Assembly: GCF_004535825.1 (NCBI RefSeq)
Contig: NZ_SGVY01000040.1
Coordinates: 1 to 35,498 of the forward strand
Direction: 5' to 3'
Source of the DNA: Segatella hominis
GTDB taxonomy: Bacteria > Bacteroidota > Bacteroidia > Bacteroidales > Bacteroidaceae
DNA: 35,498 nt
Below are positions 7,786 to 15,448 of this stretch, piece after piece; the stretch's first letter is position 1; each line of letters begins with the position of its first letter. The position numbers were made by a program, and so were the translations under genes. The notes under the pieces were generated by a model. That model saw nothing but the letters and a program-made list of their open reading frames with translations, was not told where the DNA came from and ran no database searches.

Positions 7786-8196
7786 TTAAAATATTACCAT
7801 GTCATCTTTTATCATCTCAGATACGTTGAGAGGTGGTATGATGATATTATTGTATGGAGTACTTTCTGTTTTGCAAAAGAGAATTCCTCTTGCTGTTCCG
7901 ATTGTATGTACAGCAAAGTATTCTAATAATTCTTTTGGAATAATTGTCTTTTCGTTTTTATGAATATTTTTGTAGTCATTCTCTTCTATTTCAAATTCGC
8001 ATGTGATAGCTAAAATCATTATTTTTTCTTGGGCTGAGTTTAAAAAGTTGAACTCTGTAGAGCATGATATTATTCTACCTTTATTGGCATATTTATAATT
8101 AAGATTTACTCCTAATCCAAGATCTTCTAATGGTGCAGATTTAGACAAAATTGCGAATTGGTCTATATGTATACCAAACATTCTAAATTTAATCAT
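7786..8196 (-). CDS. SecB-like chaperone of a toxin-antitoxin-chaperone module
   Basis: The 136-residue protein resembles SecB in overall plan: an N-terminal strand region, a central ILAITCEFEIEE strand aligning with the SecB core, then PKELLEYFAVHTIGTARGIL and a final IIPPLNVSEMI. The last parts match the SecB helix and the C-terminal 'LNLAPVNFDALF' type ending. Its gene starts 2 bp after the antitoxin stop, so the two are probably coupled. In known TAC modules (M. tuberculosis HigB1-HigA1-SecB-TA) such a chaperone binds the C-terminal tail of the antitoxin and protects it from aggregation and proteolysis. It is not likely to be the housekeeping SecB. The homology is judged by eye from motif order. 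Confidence 0.78.
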   Translation of the reverse strand: MIKFRMFGIHIDQFAILSKSAPLEDLGLGVNLNYKYANKGRIISCSTEFNFLNSAQEKIMILAITCEFEIEENDYKNIHKNEKTIIPKELLEYFAVHTIGTARGILFCKTESTPYNNIIIPPLNVSEMIKDDMVIF

Positions 8197-8198
8197 AA

Positions 8199-8615
8199 TT
8201 ATGCAACTTTTTTAGGTATATTTAATTGTGTGGAAAAATCTGATAAGGTACATGTTACGTGTATTGTTTCTTGTGTTGGCTTGCTGTCCCATTTTTCCAC
8301 CTTTGGGGTGTCAACTTTAACCTTTTGAAAATGGTGCTGTTGTTCGTCCTCCTTTATGTATTGTTCTATTGGAATAAATTCTATCTGAGGTATAACACCA
8401 AACGCTAATGCCAATTCGAAAAACTTTGACATGCGGTGGTCGTAATCACCATTGAGTAGTTGGGACACGTAGCCTTTTGACACACCCAAATACTCTGCAA
8501 GGTGTGCCCTGTCTTTACCGGTTGCTTCCATGAATTTTTGGGCTTGATTGTAAAGCTCGATTTGAGTTTTAGAAGTCCAATACTCTGGGCTATTCAATAC
8601 ATCTTTTCTATCCAT
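8199..8615 (-). CDS. HigA-like antitoxin (XRE family) with C-terminal extension
   Basis: The 138-residue protein carries a helix-turn-helix of the Cro/C1 type at about residues 36-56 (AHLAEYLGVSKGYVSQLLNG). After the DNA-binding domain comes a tail of about 50 residues with a single Trp (W109) and an aliphatic end (LSDFSTQLNIPKKVA). In chaperone-dependent HigA antitoxins such a tail is the chaperone-addiction region, so it is likely the contact site for the SecB-like protein. The gene follows the toxin by 12 bp. The antitoxin should neutralise the toxin and repress the operon, perhaps through the palindrome at 9024-9041. Confidence 0.85.
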   Translation of the reverse strand: MDRKDVLNSPEYWTSKTQIELYNQAQKFMEATGKDRAHLAEYLGVSKGYVSQLLNGDYDHRMSKFFELALAFGVIPQIEFIPIEQYIKEDEQQHHFQKVKVDTPKVEKWDSKPTQETIHVTCTLSDFSTQLNIPKKVA

Positions 8616-8627
8616 GATTATTTCCTT

Positions 8628-8999
8628 TTAAAAGTCATTGAATAATTTCTTAATTCTTTTAATATCGGAGTTTTGTTCTCCTTTATAGCCACCCAAAACA
8701 ACAAATACGTTTGGCTTCCTCATGATGACGTAGACTCTGATGTCATTTTTCTTAAACTCGTATAAATCAGGATGTTGTTTGTCTCCGATATGCCTAAATT
8801 TAGTTTTAGGGAGGAGTAATGCGCCAAACTGATCCATATAAGCATAAATAGAATTCAATTTTCGAAGGTCATTTTTCTTATCTTTCAACCCTAGGAGAAA
8901 TTCTTGATATAGATATTTCCCGTTGACTGACGCTTCGTAGAATCTGCAATCTTTGTTGTTTACATATTCGAATGGTCTTGTTTCATATTTTTCAGCCAT
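8628..8999 (-). CDS. RelE/HigB-like toxin
   Basis: The 123-residue protein is first in a toxin-antitoxin-chaperone order, as in HigBA systems. Its C-terminal half has the RelE/HigB (Gp49-like) pattern: LYEFKKNDIRVYVIMRKPNVFVVLGGYKG, a pair of strands with a conserved Arg, followed by a basic helix (RIKKLF). Related toxins are ribosome-dependent mRNA interferases. It is a little longer than the family's usual ~100 residues. I infer mRNA cleavage, but catalytic residues vary in this family. The gene is preceded by a perfect Bacteroidota promoter and a palindrome. Confidence 0.8.
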   Translation of the reverse strand: MAEKYETRPFEYVNNKDCRFYEASVNGKYLYQEFLLGLKDKKNDLRKLNSIYAYMDQFGALLLPKTKFRHIGDKQHPDLYEFKKNDIRVYVIMRKPNVFVVLGGYKGEQNSDIKRIKKLFNDF

Positions 9000-9023
9000 A
9001 TAAATGTTTACTTTTGATACGCT

Positions 9024-9041
9024 GTTTAGTTTTTGCTAAAC
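9024..9041. promoter_or_regulatory. Palindromic operator candidate of the TAC operon
   Basis: GTTTAG, 6 nt, CTAAAC lies just downstream of the -7 box, near the expected transcription start and before the toxin ATG. Binding there would block transcription, fitting autoregulation by the HigA-like antitoxin. A shorter related palindrome, AGTTTAACT, lies upstream near 9101-9109. Confidence 0.55.
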
Positions 9042-9047
9042 TTTTTG

Positions 9048-9078
9048 CAAAGGTAGTAAAATAGTAATAACTTCCAAA
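9048..9078 (-). promoter_or_regulatory. Consensus promoter of the TAC operon
   Basis: On the minus strand TTTG (9075-9078), exactly 19 nt, then TACCTTTG (9048-9055): a full match to the Bacteroidota sigma promoter. It lies about 50 nt upstream of the toxin start. Confidence 0.82.
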
Positions 9079-9259
9079 TATTTTGCTATTTCTTTTAGAA
9101 AGTTTAACTTTTCTTTAATATTTTGTGCAGAATTGGACGATGCTCTGTTTGCGTTTAGAAGAACAATAATTTTCAGAATCCTGTAGACTGATAGAGCTTG
9201 GCTCATGCTTTATTTAACTTTCTCATATACGGAAGTTATAGAAATTAAAGAAGTTTTTA

Positions 9260-9299
9260 CTCACTTCTCTTTATTTCCTTCTCACTTCTCTTTACTTCC
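9260..9299 (+). repeat. 19-bp tandem duplication
   Basis: CTCACTTCTCTTTATTTCC at 9260-9278 is repeated at 9281-9299 with one mismatch, a 21-bp period. No function is visible. Confidence 0.6.
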
Positions 9300-9487
9300 C
9301 CCTTGCGACAGGTTTTCTATTATAACCAGTCCAAATCTTCTATTTTGCCGCAGTTTATGCTTCTATTATGCTTGGGTTGAGGCTCAAATTCCTTTTGAGT
9401 GAATTGGGCTGAAGGGTAAATTGGCACCATTCATCCTCTGAACCCCCTATAAATACAGGGGATTCCGAGAAAACGGTGAAGGGTGAA

Positions 9488-9609
9488 GGTTTTATGCCTA
9501 TTTAATTTCAAAAATCTTGAAACAGTCAAACTTTGTTCAGATTTATTGCTGTCCAGCGAAAAAATTAAATAGATGTTACTTCTTTTACAATTAAGCATGG
9601 CATAAAACC
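9488..9609. repeat. Nested inverted repeats
   Basis: GGTTTTATGCC (9488-9498) pairs with GGCATAAAACC (9599-9609), and CTATTTAATTT (9498-9508) with AAATTAAATAG (9562-9572). Together they can fold about 120 nt into one branched hairpin. It could be a decayed small mobile element or an RNA leader; no gene is attached. Confidence 0.5.
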
Positions 9610-9669
9610 GGTTTAGAAGAGATAAAGTTTCAAATCTAATTATCATCAGAATAGTTTAGGCGACTTCTA

Positions 9670-10764
9670 TTATTGAAAAAGCTCTCTAAAAACTTTTAAT
9701 GCAAAAGAATTGGAATAATTGTTTTCGAAAATAGAGCGTGAATATGTATTGTACTTTGGCACTGAATTTTCTGCAAAATAATTAATGGCTTCGATATATT
9801 CTTTTGCTGTATTGCAGAGTCTACCACACAACGAGGTGTCAAGTTCATAGCCTTCAAATGTTTCGGTTGTACCTAATATGTTCTTACCGTACATCAGAGC
9901 TTCGCATGTTTTTACCTTCATACCACTACCAGAAAATATCGGGAATACCATAAAGTCTGCTTCTTCGAAAAAAGGTGCAAGGTCGGGAACATTAGAGAAT
10001 ACAGGAATGTCTACTAAACAAGGCTGAGATTTTTTCAGCTGGTCCATGTCCTTGCCTATTATCTTGAAATCTATGTCTACATGTGGCAACACATTCTTTA
10101 CAAACCACAAAAGCCCTTCGGTATTGGCAGGAAAATTACTTCCGATGAAATAACATTTAGGCTTTTTACCGGTAAAAACCTGCTTGTCGAAGTTCTTGCC
10201 TACACATTTGTCTTCAAATGTGATAGGAACTATGTTATCAAACGGCTTGCCATAGAGCGACTTCATAATGTTGCTGTCGCGCATACATAAGCCCACAGAC
10301 TTATCCGAATAGTCAATGCTGTATCTGTCGTTCTTGGCTGCACAGTCAATGACAATTTTCCTTAGTGGGAACTTCTTGCTGACCCTTGCTTCATAGTAAA
10401 GGCTTTCTACATTATGGAAGAAATTTATGATGATACCTTTGTATCCATGTTTCTTAAGTTTCTTGGATATTATTCCCAAAATACTGGTATTGATGAAGAT
10501 ATAGTCATACTTGTTAGCCATGTTTATAATGGTGCGGATCTTACCTGGTGTCAACCCGTAAAAATAGCCGAAAGGAAAGAGTATTGCTGACTGCAGCATT
10601 GAAACAATACTGTTTTTCTTTCTGTTGTCGTTGATGAAAAAACAGTCAACATTTTCTTTGCCAAGGATATTGACAGCCATTTCTACATTGCGTCTGTTGG
10701 CTAGGCTTCCTCCGTCAAAGATATTATGGAAGTTTTGAAATGATATGAATAAAACTTTCTTCAT
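9670..10764 (-). CDS. GT-B glycosyltransferase (GT4-like)
   Basis: The 364-residue protein fits a GT-B glycosyltransferase. It starts MKKVLFISFQNFHNIFDGGS. The C-terminal half has the donor-site region: FPIFSGSGMKVKTCEALMYG, then KNILGTTETFEGYE, the pattern in which a conserved Glu contacts the nucleotide sugar. It probably adds one sugar of the repeat unit in the cytoplasm. It is the last gene of the locus upstream of the TAC insertion. A 112-bp MITE-like element separates it from the previous gene. Its donor and acceptor cannot be told. Confidence 0.8.
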   Translation of the reverse strand: MKKVLFISFQNFHNIFDGGSLANRRNVEMAVNILGKENVDCFFINDNRKKNSIVSMLQSAILFPFGYFYGLTPGKIRTIINMANKYDYIFINTSILGIISKKLKKHGYKGIIINFFHNVESLYYEARVSKKFPLRKIVIDCAAKNDRYSIDYSDKSVGLCMRDSNIMKSLYGKPFDNIVPITFEDKCVGKNFDKQVFTGKKPKCYFIGSNFPANTEGLLWFVKNVLPHVDIDFKIIGKDMDQLKKSQPCLVDIPVFSNVPDLAPFFEEADFMVFPIFSGSGMKVKTCEALMYGKNILGTTETFEGYELDTSLCGRLCNTAKEYIEAINYFAENSVPKYNTYSRSIFENNYSNSFALKVFRELFQ

Positions 10765-10789
10765 ATAGCTTTATGGTTTTATATATTAC

Positions 10790-10901
10790 TGAGCCCACTT
10801 GAAAAAGTCATTTTATAATAATTTCTTCAAATGTAACCATCTGATAATCAAATGGCGTTTGTGGGATAAAGAACCCAAAACTACTTTTTCAAGTGGGCTC
10901 A
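10790..10901. mobile_element. 112-bp MITE-like element with 19-bp perfect terminal inverted repeats
   Basis: TGAGCCCACTTGAAAAAGT at 10790-10808 is the perfect inverse of 10883-10901. After a 2-bp mismatch the pairing continues for four more bases. The 74-bp interior is non-coding. It sits wholly between two genes of one operon. No clear target-site duplication is seen. Folded into RNA it makes a strong stem, so it might also affect read-through. A -7-like TACATTTG lies inside it (10828-10835, minus strand) but lacks a properly spaced -33 box. Confidence 0.65.
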
Positions 10902-10949
10902 TTTATAGTTTTTATTTGTTCACGAAAACTTTTAAATGCCTTCTTGTTG

Positions 10950-11861
10950 CTATTTGATCTGCTTGCAACTTTGCAGTTTCTCTTTTATATATAACTTTAG
11001 TTCTTCAAGCATGTAAAGGAGTGTTCTGTCATTCTTGCCATACTTGACACGTAGACGTTCTCTATAAATCTGTAAATTGATGCAACGCAGCCGGTTTTTA
11101 AGCGTCTTTCGCTCATCGTAATTTTTCTTTTTGTTTTGTATTACTGCCACATCAATAAGCGTTTTCTCATATTTTATGTCGGGCTTACGCTCTTTTGTAA
11201 GGTGTAGGTATTTTAGACTCTTGTCATATTTCATCTTACAATCTTTGAAACGATGCATTAGACGATAATGAATGTCATCTTCCTCACCATAGAGGAATAC
11301 GTTTTCATCGAAAAGACCGACCGCTTCAAACATGGCCTTGTTTATAAAGAAACACGATCCTGAAAAATGCATATATTTTGCTATGTAGAAATCAAGACGT
11401 GTACACAAGGCAGAGAGTATGGTTGAGAGATAGCCGTTCATTCTATAGGTGCATGTAAATGAATTGTTGCTAGGTTCTTCAAGCGTGAGCCACTGTTTCA
11501 TGCCGAGCATACACATGCTCTTGTCTTTAGAAAAGCGGTCTATTGCTTTGTGGAAAATTGGACATACAAGCCTTACGTCTGGATTCATGATAAGCACCAA
11601 TGGTGCGGAACATCGCCTAATACCCACGTTGTTGCCTTGACCGTAGCCACCATTGCAGCTGTTTTTTATCAGTATAATATCTTCTCCCCACAATGTTTTA
11701 AGTTTCCCAAACATTGTGTCGCAACCTGTGCTGTTATTGTCTACAACAACCAGTTCTATTTCCGCCAGCGGAATGTCGGAATTTTCTATGATAGAATTAA
11801 TGCAATCATATATATCCTTCTCTGAGTTGTAGGTTACAATTATTATTGAGACTTTCTTCAT
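10950..11861 (-). CDS. Family 2 glycosyltransferase, rhamnosyltransferase-like
   Basis: A soluble GT2 enzyme of 303 residues. It shows VSIIIVTYNSEKDI at the start, VVDNNSTG around 40, NGGYGQGNNVGIRR, the metal-site region LIMNPDVRL near residue 93 and GEEDDIHYRL in the acceptor part. The NPDV form is typical of WbbL-like rhamnosyltransferases, so a deoxyhexose donor is plausible but not shown. The C-terminus is basic and lacks membrane spans. It follows the GT4 gene by 31 bp in the same operon. Confidence 0.87.
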   Translation of the reverse strand: MKKVSIIIVTYNSEKDIYDCINSIIENSDIPLAEIELVVVDNNSTGCDTMFGKLKTLWGEDIILIKNSCNGGYGQGNNVGIRRCSAPLVLIMNPDVRLVCPIFHKAIDRFSKDKSMCMLGMKQWLTLEEPSNNSFTCTYRMNGYLSTILSALCTRLDFYIAKYMHFSGSCFFINKAMFEAVGLFDENVFLYGEEDDIHYRLMHRFKDCKMKYDKSLKYLHLTKERKPDIKYEKTLIDVAVIQNKKKNYDERKTLKNRLRCINLQIYRERLRVKYGKNDRTLLYMLEELKLYIKEKLQSCKQIK

Positions 11862-11892
11862 TTGTTTGTTCTTTTAATCATTGTTAATTATT

Positions 11893-13062
11893 TCACTTGT
11901 TAGAGTCTGACAATTTCTTTGCATAAATATTAGTTATGCCTTGTGCGATGGCTTTCCATGAGTATTTGCCCTCAGAATAGTCGTGCTCAATATTTGCCAT
12001 CATTGCCTCTATTTTTTGTGGATTTTCTATCAATGTATTTATTGCAGAAGCCAAGGTGGTGACATCTTTAGGAGGAACGATAGTTCCATATTGTCCATTC
12101 TTAACTATGGTAGGTAGAGCACCCACTTTGGTTGCAACAACAGGCTTGTTTAAAGCAAACGCTGACATAACCACTCCACTTTGTGTTGCATCGATATAAG
12201 GACATACCACAAACAAAGAGTTACGTATCAGACCAACAAGTTCGTTATCGTCAAGGTATCGGTTGAGAAGAACTAAATGACCAGTATTATAGATGGCATA
12301 CTGGTTTAAGTCAAAATAAATCTTACCTTTACCTGCGACAACCAACTTCACATCGGGATGTTTCTTGCAAACTTTATCCATTGCTTCACACAGATATTCG
12401 ATGCCCTTATGTGAACTAATTCCGCCAAAGAATAAGATATAGTTACTTACATCTGGCTTTTGCGGCTTAATATTTTGTAGGTTTGTATATGCGCTAAGAT
12501 GCGATAATGCCACACGCTTTGCTCCCATTCGGTAGGTCTCGATAAACTGTTCTTTCTGTGTATCGTTCAACAAAATAAAATCGTCAAGTAGTCGGAAACA
12601 CACATTGCGATGGAAACGATTGAGCCATGTATTTTCGCTTGAATGAGGCAGAGGGTCATGCATGGTTATGACGATACGCTTACGCAAGAGATATGTGAAG
12701 AACTCACCATAGCGTGGTGGCCAAGTGAGATGTACTATGTTAATCTTTAGATGTAAAATGACACACACCATTCTTAATATGGCAAGGAGGTTGCTAATTG
12801 ACCAGTCATGCTTGCCTGGAAGGTTTACTATATATGTCTTCGATAAATCTATGTCGTTAGACAAGTAGGTAAGTTCTGGAAAATCAGAAGCAGGATAAAC
12901 CCCACCTCTTTTATTCAGAGATTCAATTTTTATAAGTGTGAGTCGTTTAGTTGATTCTGATACTTTAAGAAAATAGAATAAATCAATTTTCTTCTGCAAT
13001 TCACCAATCAGAGGAATGTCACAATCGGCAAAATGCGGTGTTGATATATATGCCACTTTCAT
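11893..13062 (-). CDS. GT4 family glycosyltransferase
   Basis: A GT-B fold enzyme of 389 residues. The Glycos_transf_1 domain is clear: FFGGISSHKGIEYLCEAM, LVVAGKG, then PYIDATQSGVVMSAFALNKPVVATKVGALP and NGQYGTIVPP. The Ser-Gly-Val segment replaces the more usual E-x7-E start, while the rest of the donor site is intact. It should transfer a sugar from a nucleotide donor with retention of configuration onto the growing repeat unit. The stop of the pyruvyl transferase gene lies 28 bp upstream. Confidence 0.88.
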   Translation of the reverse strand: MKVAYISTPHFADCDIPLIGELQKKIDLFYFLKVSESTKRLTLIKIESLNKRGGVYPASDFPELTYLSNDIDLSKTYIVNLPGKHDWSISNLLAILRMVCVILHLKINIVHLTWPPRYGEFFTYLLRKRIVITMHDPLPHSSENTWLNRFHRNVCFRLLDDFILLNDTQKEQFIETYRMGAKRVALSHLSAYTNLQNIKPQKPDVSNYILFFGGISSHKGIEYLCEAMDKVCKKHPDVKLVVAGKGKIYFDLNQYAIYNTGHLVLLNRYLDDNELVGLIRNSLFVVCPYIDATQSGVVMSAFALNKPVVATKVGALPTIVKNGQYGTIVPPKDVTTLASAINTLIENPQKIEAMMANIEHDYSEGKYSWKAIAQGITNIYAKKLSDSNK

Positions 13063-13090
13063 ATTGTTTTCTTTTGATTATGTAAGCTGC

Positions 13091-14326
13091 CTACAAAGTG
13101 CCTTCTATGTGTTTTAAAATTGTCGTCATCATCTCATTATATTTGCAGAGATAACTTTGAGCAAAAGTTATACATTTAGCTTTGTCAAACGTCTGTAACT
13201 TATTAAATACATGTTCTGGACTTGGCGTACGACGAAACAGTGAATTGCTTGCTATTCGACAATCGAGTAGGTTGGCAACTTTTAATATGTGACGGATTTT
13301 GCTTGTTGAAGAGTCGCAAAACAAGCCGTTTGCATGTTTAGTTCCATAATTGTCAAAGCTAAAGAAAGGCACTGCGTTGTGAATACACACAACGATAGGA
13401 TGCATGTTGTTGCCAATATAACCACAAGAATATTTGAGTAGAGCATACCAGTCAATAGGATTTAGTGGGAGTGCAATTTCACTTTCCAACTCTCCTGCAG
13501 ATAGACTTGTCGAGAATGGTAACGATACACACTGTATGCCATGATGTTTTGCTATGTCTTGAAATTTGTTCAACCAAGTTTGGGATACGTTAGAGCGTTT
13601 TTCGTTCTTGAAACTTATGAGCATATACTTGTCTGAAAGACCATATTTCTTCATCAGTTCCTCTTTAGAAGGTACTAATGATGCTGCGTTTTGATTGAAC
13701 GCAAATACTGGGTCTGGTGTAACAGATGGACAACATTGTCCTTCAGTAATGAAAGAGAACATCTTTTGGGTGTCCACATCACGCACAGATACATAGCAAA
13801 ATGCCATGATACGCTCTTTCATTTGCTTACGAAGTTTTTTAGAAATATATTTATATTTTGAGTCTTGGCTTGCTGCTGACATTAATGCAACAGGGACTGG
13901 CTTGTCGAGATAGTCAGTCCATATACCCCAAAAAGGGTTTGGAAATACCACGTCGGAGGTCACCGGATTTATGGCTATAATATTGCGACATGGAAAGATG
14001 ATACGTTCAAAAAGTGGATGATGCTGTGCCACGGCATCGCTACCTATTATTACAGCTTCAATGTGTTCTGTAGAAATAATGTTTGCAACATCTTCAATTG
14101 TGCGACATAAACAGGTTTCTTTCCACAATTTGAGGCGCAGTTTCTTCTGGTTCTCAATTTGTGAAACAGGTGTGTTTTGGGCATAATATTCTTCCAAGTC
14201 TTTAGCTACCCAATTTATAACCACTGGTTCGTGTCCATGATTTTCCAAAAACATGTATGTAGAAAGAAGCTGTAACATCGCTCCAAAATTACACACAGAG
14301 TGGTATGCAAGCAAGCCTATTTTCAT
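13091..14326 (-). CDS. Polysaccharide pyruvyl transferase family protein
   Basis: The 411-residue protein matches the PS_pyruv_trans family (PF04230): start MKIGLLAYHSVCNFGAMLQL, then AVIIGSDAV with a ...NPFWG segment, a middle VRDVDTQKMF (SxRD-like) and a C-terminal GNNMHPIVVCIHNAVPFFSFD. In this family the MHP-type His segment forms part of the active site. It would transfer pyruvate from phosphoenolpyruvate to form a ketal on a sugar, giving the polymer negative charge. Some family members instead act on other acceptors, so the reaction is a family-level prediction. Confidence 0.85.
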   Translation of the reverse strand: MKIGLLAYHSVCNFGAMLQLLSTYMFLENHGHEPVVINWVAKDLEEYYAQNTPVSQIENQKKLRLKLWKETCLCRTIEDVANIISTEHIEAVIIGSDAVAQHHPLFERIIFPCRNIIAINPVTSDVVFPNPFWGIWTDYLDKPVPVALMSAASQDSKYKYISKKLRKQMKERIMAFCYVSVRDVDTQKMFSFITEGQCCPSVTPDPVFAFNQNAASLVPSKEELMKKYGLSDKYMLISFKNEKRSNVSQTWLNKFQDIAKHHGIQCVSLPFSTSLSAGELESEIALPLNPIDWYALLKYSCGYIGNNMHPIVVCIHNAVPFFSFDNYGTKHANGLFCDSSTSKIRHILKVANLLDCRIASNSLFRRTPSPEHVFNKLQTFDKAKCITFAQSYLCKYNEMMTTILKHIEGTL

Positions 14327-14398
14327 TTTATTATTTTCTTTAAAGTTTCAATTTTGATTTATACTCTATAATGAAATAACGACACAATGTAGTCTTTA

Positions 14399-15376
14399 TT
14401 ATTTGTATAGCCCTAAATCATAGATTTTTTTATATTCAAAGCCGTCGTTCATGAGTAATACTCCCTTAGTTCCTCCTGTACGTCCTCCAATGAAACAGCA
14501 GCAACGGGTAAGCAGGTATACGGCTGCAAAATAATCTAAGGCATCTTTTATGGGATTGCGTTCCTTATCTTTCTCCTTAATTTGAGCAAGTACTTGATCT
14601 GATTGCATGTCTTTGCCGCTGTATCTACGCTGGTCGAGAAATAATAATTTATCGCCAAATTCCGCTTTTAAAACATCAAGTATGTCTTTATCTTCTGTTG
14701 CAACAAACACATAATTGCATTGCTTCTCCTTCATTACTTTTTTAGCGTCTTTTATTATTTCACTCACATCAGGTTGAATAGGATGGTTCTTTGGTTTTGC
14801 CACCACATAGTCGGTGCCACGACATAAGATGCCAAGTACACGTCCTTTATCTTTAAAAAGTTGTTTCTCTTTATTTCGAATATAATCTAACGTCTTATTG
14901 TTGGGATGAATAAACTTCTTAAAGATATTACGGAAATAAGAGATTCTCTCTTGATTGTCATAAAACTCTATTTGCCCCATGAGATACTTCTTTGCTGGTG
15001 CTGGAGTCATGCGGTTGATTATCACATTTTTACTATCCTTTATATCTTCCAATCCATACCCTGCAGGTTGTTCAAAGAATATCTCCCAAACATTTTCTTT
15101 CTCATTCTTTAATGTGTATTGGGTGATATAGTTTTTCAAGTCGACAACAGGAATGTAACCGTGATCCAAAGCATAGGCTATATGCATGCACACTTTGTTT
15201 ACAATCCAAAACAGTCCGCCTCCCTCATCGTTCCAACCTATTACATAAAAGGTCTTGTCCGCATTTTTGCTTCCAAGACATACCTTGCGCTGGCGTCCTT
15301 TAAATATAAGATACTTATGGTAAATCCAATCGGAACAAGGGATATACTCAAATAATTTAATCATTAACTTCTTCAT
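14399..15376 (-). CDS. Putative fucosyltransferase-fold glycosyltransferase
   Basis: The 325-residue protein has no strong match in my memory, but the segment GILCRGTDYVVAKPKNHPIQP resembles the HxRxTD motif I of NodZ/FUT8-like and GT11-like fucosyltransferases. It is followed by YVFVATEDKDIL and a late segment with CCCFIGGRTGGTKG, resembling the donor-site motif (S/G-R-x-G). An early GWNDEGGGLFW and a DHGYIPVVDL segment also fit that fold. It could add a fucose or another deoxy sugar. It lies between the flippase and pyruvyl transferase genes, each gap about 72 bp. Confidence 0.62.
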   Translation of the reverse strand: MKKLMIKLFEYIPCSDWIYHKYLIFKGRQRKVCLGSKNADKTFYVIGWNDEGGGLFWIVNKVCMHIAYALDHGYIPVVDLKNYITQYTLKNEKENVWEIFFEQPAGYGLEDIKDSKNVIINRMTPAPAKKYLMGQIEFYDNQERISYFRNIFKKFIHPNNKTLDYIRNKEKQLFKDKGRVLGILCRGTDYVVAKPKNHPIQPDVSEIIKDAKKVMKEKQCNYVFVATEDKDILDVLKAEFGDKLLFLDQRRYSGKDMQSDQVLAQIKEKDKERNPIKDALDYFAAVYLLTRCCCFIGGRTGGTKGVLLMNDGFEYKKIYDLGLYK

Positions 15377-15448
15377 ACATAAAATATAATTTAAGTATCA
15401 ATATAAATATATATGCTTCCTTATTTTGAGGCATAGGCGTTTTTATTA

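Larger units (their letters stand above)
9000..9669. other. Non-coding stretch upstream of the TAC module
   Basis: No credible gene is seen. The part next to the toxin (9000-9115) holds the promoter and operator-like palindromes. Further on are a 19-bp tandem repeat (9260-9299), a small CCCCT/AGGGG inverted repeat (9444-9461) and a nested inverted-repeat structure (9488-9609). The end adjoins the stop of the next glycosyltransferase gene. The repeats suggest debris from insertion events. Confidence 0.55.

Noticed and set aside
9205-9402. 65-codon plus-strand frame
   Set aside because: It crosses the 19-bp tandem repeat, has a biased hydrophobic composition and lacks a ribosome-binding site or family similarity.
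9431-9646. 71-codon minus-strand frame
   Set aside because: It spans the nested inverted repeats and shows no protein-like pattern.
10828-10835. Promoter carried by the MITE-like element
   Set aside because: Only a -7-like TACATTTG is present; the nearest TTTG lies 13 nt away instead of about 19.
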